A stretch of DNA of 64,000 nucleotides from Lacticaseibacillus paracasei subsp. paracasei (GTDB lineage: Bacteria > Bacillota > Bacilli > Lactobacillales > Lactobacillaceae), in NCBI RefSeq assembly GCF_000829035.1, contig NZ_AP012541.1, positions 2,232,001-2,296,000 on the forward strand, written 5' to 3'. The notes beneath the pieces are model-generated. The model was not told where the DNA came from. It searched no databases and was given only the letters and a program-made list of their open reading frames with translations. The position numbers and the translations under genes are program-made. This document shows positions 9,821 to 16,784 of the stretch, one piece after another. Each line of letters begins with the position of its first letter. Position 1 is the stretch's first letter.

Positions 9821-11508
9821 GATGGCTGACCTTCTTTCAACATTGCCTCGGGATTATCAACTAAGTGACGATACGCTGGCTGATCGCGGTAAAGCTGTGC
9901 ATGATCCGCGCTGATTAACTGATGATCGTGAATAAACCAAACAACGTCAGCTTCGGCCATCGCTGACAGATCATGGGAAATAAACAGCACAATTTTCTGA
10001 CGGCTCAGTCGCTTGATCGCCGCTAAAATAATGGCAGCATTCGCAGCATCAATACTTGATGTCATTTCATCGAGCAAATACACCGTTTTGTCTGCCAGTA
10101 ACATGCGCGCAAAGGCCAACTGCTGCCGTTGTCCCGGCGACAGCAACCGCCCACCTTCTCCAACTTCAGTGGCATAGCCATCTTGCAAATCAGTCACAAA
10201 GTGCATCAATCCCAATTCGTCAAGATGTTGCTGCCACTGATCACCAAATTGATTGCCTAAAAGCAGATTTTCCTTGATAGTGCCGGAAAAAATATAGTCA
10301 TTGGCAGCCACATACCCAAACACCGCCGCGCGTTGTGCGTTGCTCAACGCAGTGACGGGCGTGTTGTCAGCCATAATCGTCCCGGATAATGGTGTCAGTT
10401 GCCCCAACAATGCCTGTGTCAACGTACTTTTTCCTGTACCATTTTCGCCTGCTAACCCATATAACTTACCCGGAACAAGGGTCGCATTAATGTCGGATAC
10501 AAGCGGTGCGTCCGCTTCGTAACCGATAGCAACATCTTGCAAAACCAACTGCTTCAGCGGTCGATTATCCGTGATTTTGACTGTTGCAGGTGTCGTCTTA
10601 GACTTCGCAATGGTTGCCAAAATACCGGCTAGTGCCGGACCGTTCGACTTAACCACATGGAAAAAGTAGCCAAGTTGACGGGCATTCACCATCATCATGG
10701 CCAATGCAAACCAAGTGGCAAATGCCCCGGCAGCAGGCAGTTGACCCGCAGCAAGTTGCAGAGCCGTCACAAATCCGCCAGCAAACACTGTCAAATAAAC
10801 AAAACCATTGATAACAAACAATACTTGCAATTGCGTGCGCAGCAAATTCATGGTTGCCTGCCGAAAATACTCACTATCATCGGCGAACTTTTTAGCATAC
10901 CGATCCGCTGCATTGTACATCACCAGTGTGTTCATACCGCTCAAATCATTCATAAAGCGACCACCCATCCGCAGAAAACCGGCAAGATGCGCCTTGTTTT
11001 GCGCTGACATCTTTTTCCCCAAAAACATCATCGCAAAGCCGATTAAAAAAACGCAGGCAAGTGGCAAAAAAGCCAGCCATGAACCATACCAAACCGACAA
11101 GCCAATCAACAGCAAAAAGGTAAGACCTGCTTGGATTAAGGTTGGAAATAAGGTGCTATAAAACATATCTAAATTATTCAAGCCGCCAAGATCGCGCTGA
11201 ATCACCGCATTATCTGCAGCCGTTGCATCCCCTGCATTGTTACGCTGATACAGCGCCTCGAAATAGTGATCTCGCAACTCACGCTTAGCACTCATAGCCC
11301 ATGCATGACGATGATGACGCTCATAGCCAATCACATAACCCAGCCAAATCAACACCAAGATAACTGTGATGACCAGGGCATTCCCCGGTCGCTTTGCCGC
11401 AAAGTTCAACGCTATCATGATTGGCAACAGTGTTGGCAACCAGTCAAAAACAGTTTCAATCACCCCGGCCCAACGCTGGTCACGGCCATACTTTAGTAAT
11501 CCTAACAA
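9817..11508 (-). CDS. CydDC-like ABC exporter, half-transporter A
   Basis: Membrane domain (about residues 1-310) and an ATPase with Walker A GENGTGKST, signature LSPGQRQQLAFARMLL and Walker B VYLLDEMTSSID. Met replaces the usual Pro after the catalytic Glu. I place the start at the TTG at 11508 because AAGAAAGAGG precedes it at proper distance. An in-frame ATG at 11568 would add 20 residues. A CydD-like stretch (DLSGMNTLVMYN...FRQATMNLLRTQ) supports the subfamily. It is the first gene of a two-gene operon and lies downstream of the NusG-II protein, separated by a terminator. The function is a heterodimeric exporter of unknown substrate at the cytoplasmic membrane. Confidence 0.8.
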   Translation of the reverse strand: MLGLLKYGRDQRWAGVIETVFDWLPTLLPIMIALNFAAKRPGNALVITVILVLIWLGYVIGYERHHRHAWAMSAKRELRDHYFEALYQRNNAGDATAADNAVIQRDLGGLNNLDMFYSTLFPTLIQAGLTFLLLIGLSVWYGSWLAFLPLACVFLIGFAMMFLGKKMSAQNKAHLAGFLRMGGRFMNDLSGMNTLVMYNAADRYAKKFADDSEYFRQATMNLLRTQLQVLFVINGFVYLTVFAGGFVTALQLAAGQLPAAGAFATWFALAMMMVNARQLGYFFHVVKSNGPALAGILATIAKSKTTPATVKITDNRPLKQLVLQDVAIGYEADAPLVSDINATLVPGKLYGLAGENGTGKSTLTQALLGQLTPLSGTIMADNTPVTALSNAQRAAVFGYVAANDYIFSGTIKENLLLGNQFGDQWQQHLDELGLMHFVTDLQDGYATEVGEGGRLLSPGQRQQLAFARMLLADKTVYLLDEMTSSIDAANAAIILAAIKRLSRQKIVLFISHDLSAMAEADVVWFIHDHQLISADHAQLYRDQPAYRHLVDNPEAMLKEGQPS

Positions 11509-11653
11509 TGATCTGCCTCTTTCTTCCTTGCCTCGACACATGTCGACTTTCATCCGCAAATACGGCAATAATCTTTAAAAATTTAAATTGTTTTTTTAGT
11601 TTACCACGAGAACTCAATCGTCTTGCAAACATTTTTCGACAACCTTCATCACA

Positions 11654-11691
11654 TAAAAGACCGTCACCAGCTGACAACAGGCTAGTGACGG
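11654..11691 (-). terminator. Terminator after the NusG-II protein gene
   Basis: Minus-strand stem CCGTCACTAGC / GCTGGTGACGG with TCTTTTATG behind it, 14 bases past the stop codon. Confidence 0.75.
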
Positions 11692-11704
11692 CCCGGGACT
11701 CTCA

Positions 11705-12130
11705 TTATGGGTGAACCAAGCCACCAGTGTCACCGCTCGTTCCCGTACCTGCTTGTGCTGGCTTGATCTCAATCAGCAGTTTATGCGGCAGACAAGTACT
11801 TTGCTGACCGACCTGACTGATCCATCCTGTATGAACAGCGATTTGATCAGGTGAATTGTCTTCCTTATCCCGAATGCGCGCCCCTTGCACTTCAATGATG
11901 TTGTATTGGCCCTTTGCCGGATACAACGTGAACTGCTGATGACGCGTATGAGTAGTGAGTTGAATACGCCGTTTAACATGACCATTGATCGAAATCACAG
12001 CCACTTTTTGATTTGTATTCACGTTCGCTTCCGTCAACGAAAAAATGCCAACCGGAAGAAAGCATGCCACAAATAAGACGATGACAATCACATAATCAAA
12101 CGGTCGAACATACTTTTTCAACCAGCGCAC
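11705..12130 (-). CDS. Membrane-anchored NusG domain II protein (EetA-like)
   Basis: 141 residues from a GTG start with AAGGGGGG upstream. One N-terminal membrane helix (about residues 13-32) is followed by an extracytoplasmic domain of NusG-II type. The family pattern (VISINGHV..., then PDQIAVHTGWISQVGQ, then CLPHKLLIEI) is clear. NusG-II proteins are frequent partners of FMN-binding extracytosolic redox proteins, and EetA of the Listeria electron-transfer locus is, as I recall, of this type. The first two cysteines common in the family (CPDxxC) are Ser and Ala here; only the third (TCLP) remains. It lies directly downstream of the flavolipoprotein, supporting a shared redox role, but with a terminator between. 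Confidence 0.72.
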   Translation of the reverse strand: MRWLKKYVRPFDYVIVIVLFVACFLPVGIFSLTEANVNTNQKVAVISINGHVKRRIQLTTHTRHQQFTLYPAKGQYNIIEVQGARIRDKEDNSPDQIAVHTGWISQVGQQSTCLPHKLLIEIKPAQAGTGTSGDTGGLVHP

Positions 12131-12218
12131 TCGAATCCCCCCTTGTCGCCGTCTATTTTACACGTCATCAACATGCATCGTATGCACAGGTGTTGCTATT
12201 TTTCCGGCAAATGAAAAG

Positions 12219-12257
12219 CAAAAAAGCTACGAATCTCATAGGACTCGTAGCCTTTTT
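12219..12257 (-). terminator. Terminator after flavolipoprotein gene
   Basis: Stem GCTACGA / TCGTAGC bounded by A and T runs on both sides. Minus-strand T run TTTTTTGC, 24 bases beyond the stop. It could act in both directions. Confidence 0.85.
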
Positions 12258-12280
12258 GATGTTATCTTCATCAACCTAAC

Positions 12281-13381
12281 TTACTTAGCGGCTTTTGCGG
12301 CACTGATAATCGCGGTCAAATAACCCGACGTATCAGTAAACGTTGCACCAGAAACGACATCGCTGACTTTCTTTTTGCCCTTCAAGTCACTAACAGCTGT
12401 TTCCAGTTCAGCAATCGTCTTTCCTTTAGCAAATTCGTCAATCGCATTTGAGTTTTCTTGCCAAGTCTGGGTCGCCTTGCCTTTTGACTTCATAATTGCT
12501 GAATAAGCCTCGGAATTGGCCCGCTTGGAAGCTAACACGGTGCCAGATTTGATTCCCTTGCCAAAATCGGCATTGGAATTAGGCACACCGCCAAAATCTT
12601 TACTTGGCATATACTGGAATTCATCCAAGAAGACATTCGCGATCTTATCCCCTTGCATGGCGACCGTCACGATTCCAAATGATTGGGTACCATGCGGCGC
12701 AGCAAGCACTTGCCCTTCCGTGATCGTGTTGTCTGTTGTCTGAATTCCTTCAGCTACCATCCCGGTTGTTGCGGCGTCATAGATAGCCTGTAAGTAACCA
12801 GCCGTGTCAGCAAAAGTTGCACCAGAAACTACATCGCTAACCTTCTTAGTATCTTTAACCTTGGCAACATCCGCCTTCAAATCTTCAATCTTTTTACCTT
12901 TTACAAAATTCGTGATGGCTGTTTCGTTTTCCTCCCAAGTATGGGTCGCCTTGGCCTCTTTCTTCATCAATGCAGAGTACGGCTTGCTATTTTCCGCCTT
13001 GGCAATCAAAAACTGGCCTTTAGGATAACTCTTGCTAAAGTCCTTGTTTGAATTCGGGACACCAGTCCAATCGGAACTCTTTTTGACATACTGGAACTCA
13101 TCAATCTTAGCAGAAACAATCGTGTCGCCATTCAGCGTCACATTTACAGCGGCAAAGGATTGCTTGCCGTGCGGTGCAGCATAAAGCTGACGCATCATTA
13201 AGGTGCCGGCTGCCGGCACCTTGGCACTCGCATCGGCGCCGGTATTAATCTTCACCTTAGCATTGCTCGTCTGGCTAGTCGTGCTGCTGCTCTTGCTCGA
13301 ACTAGAGCTCGATCCACTACTACATGCGGCCAACCCCATGCTGACCAAAAGTGTGGCACTGAGCACTATTAGTTTTTTCAT
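12281..13381 (-). CDS. Lipoprotein with two covalent-FMN domains (PplA-like electron carrier)
   Basis: 366 residues from the ATG at 13381, which has GAGGAGG upstream; an in-frame ATG at 13435 lacks such a site. A signal sequence ends in the lipobox LAAC with Cys20 as lipidation site. It is followed by a Ser-rich linker and two tandem modules of about 155 residues (60-205 and 220-362). Each module ends in VSDVVSGATF, matching the (D/S)xxSGAT acceptor where ApbE/FmnB attaches FMN to Thr; the candidate residues are Thr189 and Thr347. Each also carries DEFQY...GVPNSN.DF. Two-domain FMN lipoproteins of this type (PplA) carry electrons outside the membrane in Listeria and lactobacilli. No flavin transferase, Ndh2 or demethylmenaquinone gene is in this window. 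A cre box lies between promoter and start. Confidence 0.85.
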   Translation of the reverse strand: MKKLIVLSATLLVSMGLAACSSGSSSSSSKSSSTTSQTSNAKVKINTGADASAKVPAAGTLMMRQLYAAPHGKQSFAAVNVTLNGDTIVSAKIDEFQYVKKSSDWTGVPNSNKDFSKSYPKGQFLIAKAENSKPYSALMKKEAKATHTWEENETAITNFVKGKKIEDLKADVAKVKDTKKVSDVVSGATFADTAGYLQAIYDAATTGMVAEGIQTTDNTITEGQVLAAPHGTQSFGIVTVAMQGDKIANVFLDEFQYMPSKDFGGVPNSNADFGKGIKSGTVLASKRANSEAYSAIMKSKGKATQTWQENSNAIDEFAKGKTIAELETAVSDLKGKKKVSDVVSGATFTDTSGYLTAIISAAKAAK

Positions 13382-13401
13382 GTCGTTCTTCCTCCTCGTT
13401 G

Positions 13402-13416
13402 TGTAAGCGATTTCAT
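13402..13416 (-). promoter_or_regulatory. cre (CcpA) box upstream of flavolipoprotein
   Basis: The minus strand reads ATGAAATCGCTTACA, which satisfies every fixed position of WTGNAANCGNWNNCW. It is 20 bases upstream of the start codon and downstream of a probable -10 (TAGAAT near 13427), a position expected to repress. Confidence 0.65.
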
Positions 13417-13731
13417 ATATAATGAATTCTATCACAAATGAAGGTAGACATCACTGGTTTTTAATTGATATATCACTTTTCACTTCAATGATTGTTTGAA
13501 TATTATTGATACAGAATGTCTTAAATCAAGCTACTTTTTATATGGAAAATTCATGGAAAGTTTGTCCTTTCTTTCACAATAAAAGTTATATTTTTGATGT
13601 TTTTGAACCGTCTTTCTTTAAAAGACATTTATTGATTGCCACCCTCTTTGCAGTTTGTTAGTTATTTCAACATTTATTTGGGCTTCTCATATTTTTGACA
13701 AATCTAAACCATCAATTTTCCTGTCCATATA
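13417..13731 (-). other. AT-rich upstream region of the flavolipoprotein gene
   Basis: About 315 bases, strongly AT-rich and without a gene on either strand. It holds a likely -10 for the lipoprotein gene (TAGAAT, about 13425-13430) and, at 13562-13579, TTGTCCTTTCTTTCACAA. That sequence matches one full half-site (TTCACAA) and the first four bases of the other in the Rex consensus TTGTGAA-N4-TTCACAA. Nothing else is recognisable. Confidence 0.45.
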
Positions 13732-13732
13732 A

Positions 13733-13758
13733 AAAACCGTCATCACCAGCCGATAACA
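13733..13758 (-). terminator. Probable terminator of the two-gene membrane operon
   Basis: Minus strand TGTTATCG / TGATGACG stem with two or three G-U pairs and a GCTGG loop, followed by GTTTTTT. It begins just after the 264-residue gene. Confidence 0.5.
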
Positions 13759-13761
13759 TCA

Positions 13762-14556
13762 CTACCCTAACATCACTGCCAGCCCTATCATGACGTGCAT
13801 CAAAATAAATGCACTCAGCGTCACCACCAAAATGTTACGCGAACGTCGATAGACCCAGTATAGTGGCAGCTGTGCGACCAACCCGCTGGCAATATTGACA
13901 AAGACATGCGGTGCAAGCGGTGTAGTTGTCACAACAGCCGTTACGGCCAGCGCCAAGAGATAAGTTAAAAACAATGCCCAACGCCGATGTTTAATCGCCA
14001 ATCGACTAAATAACTGTTGACTAGCTAGGAAAATCATCACCGCCGTTAATTGCGTTGCAAGCGTCATGAAAAAGGCGCGGAAACTAATGAGGCTAAAAGC
14101 ACCTAAGTTACCAAACTGGGCGGCCTCCAGCGTATTGACAAAATCAACGCCAAACCGAATTGGCACCAAGTCGCCAAGAATCCCGCCAAGTGTGGTCGCA
14201 ATCAGGTACAAAATACCATAAGCGAAAACATACCAGATGTCCCGCCAACGAAAACTTGCAAAAAGCTGACTCAAGCCATCCCAGCCGGCTGCCCATACAG
14301 CGCCAGCAAAAATGATGGCACAGTAAAGAACGCCGCCGAACACGACAACGGCTCGAGTCCAGCCATTAGCAACATTCAGAAAAGTGGTGCCGGACATGTT
14401 GAAAAATCCGCCAATCGGATTGCGTGTATAAAAGAGCAGATAGGTAAACAAAACAACCGAGAAGAACTTCAGCCAGTTATTGAACGTAAAATGCGGTTCA
14501 GTTTGACTAAAAGGAACTGGCCATTGTTTGCGTTTAGCTAATTTTGTTGCTTCCAA
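13762..14556 (-). CDS. Polytopic membrane protein of unknown function
   Basis: 264 residues from a TTG start that directly abuts the TAA of the upstream gene (TAATTG), with AAAGGAGGAG before it, so translation is coupled. About seven or eight membrane helices are visible, including LKFFSVVLFTYLLFYT, YVFAYGILYLIATTLGGILG and LTYLLALAVTAVVTTT. Motifs for CPBP proteases, transport ATPases or known permeases are absent. A conserved-looking stretch RAFFMTLATQLTAVMIF lies mid-protein. I do not recognise the family. Its partner is a membrane-anchored probable beta-propeller, so the pair may form an envelope complex. Which substrate or signal it handles cannot be said. Confidence 0.75.
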   Translation of the reverse strand: MEATKLAKRKQWPVPFSQTEPHFTFNNWLKFFSVVLFTYLLFYTRNPIGGFFNMSGTTFLNVANGWTRAVVVFGGVLYCAIIFAGAVWAAGWDGLSQLFASFRWRDIWYVFAYGILYLIATTLGGILGDLVPIRFGVDFVNTLEAAQFGNLGAFSLISFRAFFMTLATQLTAVMIFLASQQLFSRLAIKHRRWALFLTYLLALAVTAVVTTTPLAPHVFVNIASGLVAQLPLYWVYRRSRNILVVTLSAFILMHVMIGLAVMLG

Positions 14557-15747
14557 TTATTTCTCCTCCTTTAACACAAGTTGAACGAAGCCTTCCAAGT
14601 TCATTGACAGGACCCGGTCTAATTGATTGGTACTGCGATGCCGATAAGCATACGCCGCCGATTCAAACATCATGTACATCCGCCCATCATGCGTGCTGAT
14701 CTGTTCTAAGTGCGAAGGCATATCAAACGTGTCAATCGCATCACTAGCGCGGAAGATGGTCTTCTTAGGATCGGTTTTAAAGATATATAACGTCGAGTTA
14801 CCACCACCATAAGATTGCGACAGAATCGTATAATCCCCATAAAAGGCCATCCCTTGGATTTTCGATAAAATGTCTTGATGCAAAACGGATTGTGTTAACA
14901 CGTCAAATTGATTCGAGATGCTGGAAGTGAGGCTTTTCCCAACAACCTGCCCCTTATCATTTAAAGGATAACGTTGAATGTTCCCTTTTCCGGTTGGATT
15001 AAAGAAGCCGACGAACAACGCATTTTCGTAATAGGTGACAAAAGAAGCTCGGCTAATATTGCCAAGTTGGGCGCGTTGAGAATAAGCCACAGCCTTGGCT
15101 TTCTTATCAACATTGTAAGTCAAGGCTGTTTTTAGCTTGATTGCAAAAACTTCAGCCGCATTGTTCCGGCGTCCGCAGATCCAAATGTTATCGTTTTTGG
15201 CATCATAAGTTAACCCACCAACATGGGGACGGCCATTCAATACCACTGTGTTAAGCAACTTACCGGTTTTCAAATCCTGAATATACATCACTGAGTTATG
15301 AAAACCGTCATGATCATATGCTGTGGTTAATAAGTAATCACCGGCCACCGTAACGCCTTGTGGGGTCATGGTTGTACAAACTTCAACTTCGCCGGTTTCA
15401 GCATTGAGTGTTTTCGTTGCCTTTAGACCAGGTACTATCGGCTGACTGCTATATTTAACATTGAATTCGTCTGGCGTATAGTTAAATGTCTTAGCATCTT
15501 TAACCGGGCCTAATCGAACCATTAAATCCAAGCGTTTGAACTTTTTCAGCGTTTTTTCGAAGCGACTTTCTGAATATAAGCTGTCAGTGTTGGTCTCTGT
15601 CCGTGACGTGTTCGGCTCAACTTGGTAACGTTTAACCGTCCCAATTCCCCAGCCAAAACCACCAATAAAAATGATAATGAGTACCAAATCGACAATCAAA
15701 ATCATGAGATTTTGGCGATTCAATTTTTTCTTCCCATCCCTATTCAA
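14557..15747 (-). CDS. Membrane-anchored extracytoplasmic protein, probable beta-propeller
   Basis: 396 residues if started at the TTG at 15747, seven bases after AAGGGTGA; an in-frame GTG at 15765 would add six residues. After a short basic stretch there is one membrane helix (LMILIVDLVLIIIFIGGFGW). The remainder should be outside the cell. Repeated blade-like segments of beta-strand pattern with Asp/Gly turns (GVTVAGDYLLTTAYD, LTYDAKNDNIWICGR, IQGMAFYGDYTILSQSYGG, HDGRMYMMFESAAYAY) suggest a YncE/WD-like beta-propeller. This is inferred from pattern, not from a recognised family. It is coupled to the following membrane protein gene. A -10 (TATAAT) lies upstream at about 15793-15798. Confidence 0.75.
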   Translation of the reverse strand: MNRDGKKKLNRQNLMILIVDLVLIIIFIGGFGWGIGTVKRYQVEPNTSRTETNTDSLYSESRFEKTLKKFKRLDLMVRLGPVKDAKTFNYTPDEFNVKYSSQPIVPGLKATKTLNAETGEVEVCTTMTPQGVTVAGDYLLTTAYDHDGFHNSVMYIQDLKTGKLLNTVVLNGRPHVGGLTYDAKNDNIWICGRRNNAAEVFAIKLKTALTYNVDKKAKAVAYSQRAQLGNISRASFVTYYENALFVGFFNPTGKGNIQRYPLNDKGQVVGKSLTSSISNQFDVLTQSVLHQDILSKIQGMAFYGDYTILSQSYGGGNSTLYIFKTDPKKTIFRASDAIDTFDMPSHLEQISTHDGRMYMMFESAAYAYRHRSTNQLDRVLSMNLEGFVQLVLKEEK

Positions 15748-15952
15748 AATACGTTCACCCTTCACGTTCTATAATCGTTATATCAATGTCATCATTATAG
15801 CAAACCTTGCTTCTGATCCGCATCACATGACCTTTTGTTTAACAAGGTTTCCTTATAAGGTAATCGAGTCATTTTAATGTTCGAATGAATGATGTTATTG
15901 TTATAATTTATACAATAAGTTGCATATACACCGTTTGGGAGGGGATATGAAT

Positions 15953-16321
15953 ATGAAAAAAATCTTGATTGGTATTGGCATCTTCATTGGCCTCGTCTTT
16001 CTTGGTGGTGCAGGGTTTTACGCTTGGTATACTCAAAGCACCCCTTATTACACCCAGATTACGACGACAGGCAAGAAGTTTGATGTTATCGATGATGAGA
16101 CCGGTGCTGCGCGGGATATTGATTATGCCTATACTCAGATGGCCTATGATGAAAAAGGCCACGATACAGAGGTTGATTTCAACGGTCACAAATCTCGGCC
16201 TTTGAAAATGCAAGCTTATCTCCGCCTCGATTACAGCACGCGTCGAAACCAAGTGATTAGTTGGGAAGCCGTACCAAAGGAAAAGGTTCCTAAAGCAGCT
16301 TTAGCAAAATTAAATCGCTAA
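15953..16321 (+). CDS. YxeA-family small exported protein
   Basis: About 122 residues with an N-terminal membrane/signal segment (MKKILIGIGIFIGLVFLGG) and a YxeA-type (DUF1093) domain: a WYTQSTPYYTQI entry, then a strand-rich region with AYDEKGHDTEVDF and LKMQAYLRLDYS. GGGAGGGG precedes two ATGs (15947, 15953); the second has the better spacing. A -10 (TATAAT) at about 15902-15907 serves it. Function of the family is unknown; in Firmicutes such genes occur near envelope-stress ABC systems. It is followed by a hairpin and the DUF4870 gene on the same strand. Confidence 0.75.
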   Translation: MKKILIGIGIFIGLVFLGGAGFYAWYTQSTPYYTQITTTGKKFDVIDDETGAARDIDYAYTQMAYDEKGHDTEVDFNGHKSRPLKMQAYLRLDYSTRRNQVISWEAVPKEKVPKAALAKLNR

Positions 16322-16332
16322 TTAAAAAAGGT

Positions 16333-16363
16333 GCGCTGGCGCAGTTTGAAACCTGCGCCAGCG
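16333..16363 (+). repeat. Minimal hairpin resembling outer arms of repeat family 1
   Basis: Perfect 11-bp stem cgctggcgcag / ctgcgccagcg around an 8-base loop (tttgaaac). The arm words cgctggcg and ccagcgaac recur at the ends of family 1 repeats, so this is probably a collapsed copy between two genes. Confidence 0.6.
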
Positions 16364-16389
16364 AACACATTTACAAGGAGATGTCTATT

Positions 16390-16713
16390 ATGACGAATGA
16401 ACACAAAGTTTTACGCGGGTTGTCTTATATCTCGGTCATTTTTGCCCCCATTCTCTTTCCAATTCTCGTTTGGATTTTCACCCCACAAGGTTCCGTCACA
16501 CGGGACACAGCTAAACACGCACTTTGGCTGCATATTATTCCCACCCTATTGAGCATTTTTATCTTTATGATCATTGGCGGTGTCGGTTTCTTCACAAACA
16601 GCATCAACGCAACATCCGCCGTTTCACTTATCTTGCTACTTGTTGCCATGGTCGTTGACATTGGGATGGTAGTCTACAACATCTACACAGGCATTAAAAT
16701 TATCACCTCCTGA
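16390..16713 (+). CDS. DUF4870-type small membrane protein
   Basis: 107 residues starting at the ATG at 16390, nine bases after AAGGAG; an ATG at 16381 directly touches that site and is unlikely. It has three membrane helices (GLSYISVIFAPILFPILVWIF, WLHIIPTLLSIFIFMIIGG and SLILLLVAMVVDIGMVVYN). The DUF4870 pattern shows in the first helix with a polar spacer DTAKHALWLH before the second. The role is unknown; the family is a common small integral membrane protein of Firmicutes. It likely forms an operon with the YxeA gene. Confidence 0.75.
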   Translation: MTNEHKVLRGLSYISVIFAPILFPILVWIFTPQGSVTRDTAKHALWLHIIPTLLSIFIFMIIGGVGFFTNSINATSAVSLILLLVAMVVDIGMVVYNIYTGIKIITS

Positions 16714-16731
16714 TTAACCACTCAACATCGC

Positions 16732-16770
16732 AAAAAGGGGGCGCCTCTCGTCATGAGAAGCACCCTTTTT
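16732..16770. terminator. Bidirectional terminator between DUF4870 gene and cydC
   Basis: AAAAAGGG...CCTCTC / GAGAAG...CCCTTTTT. It is flanked by A run and T run, so it can end both the plus-strand DUF4870 transcript and the minus-strand cyd operon (cydC stop at 16785). Confidence 0.85.
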
Positions 16771-16784
16771 GGTTTATCAAAATT

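Noticed and set aside
13439..13760. Small gene in the AT-rich spacer
   Set aside because: No open frame with start signals was found on either strand.
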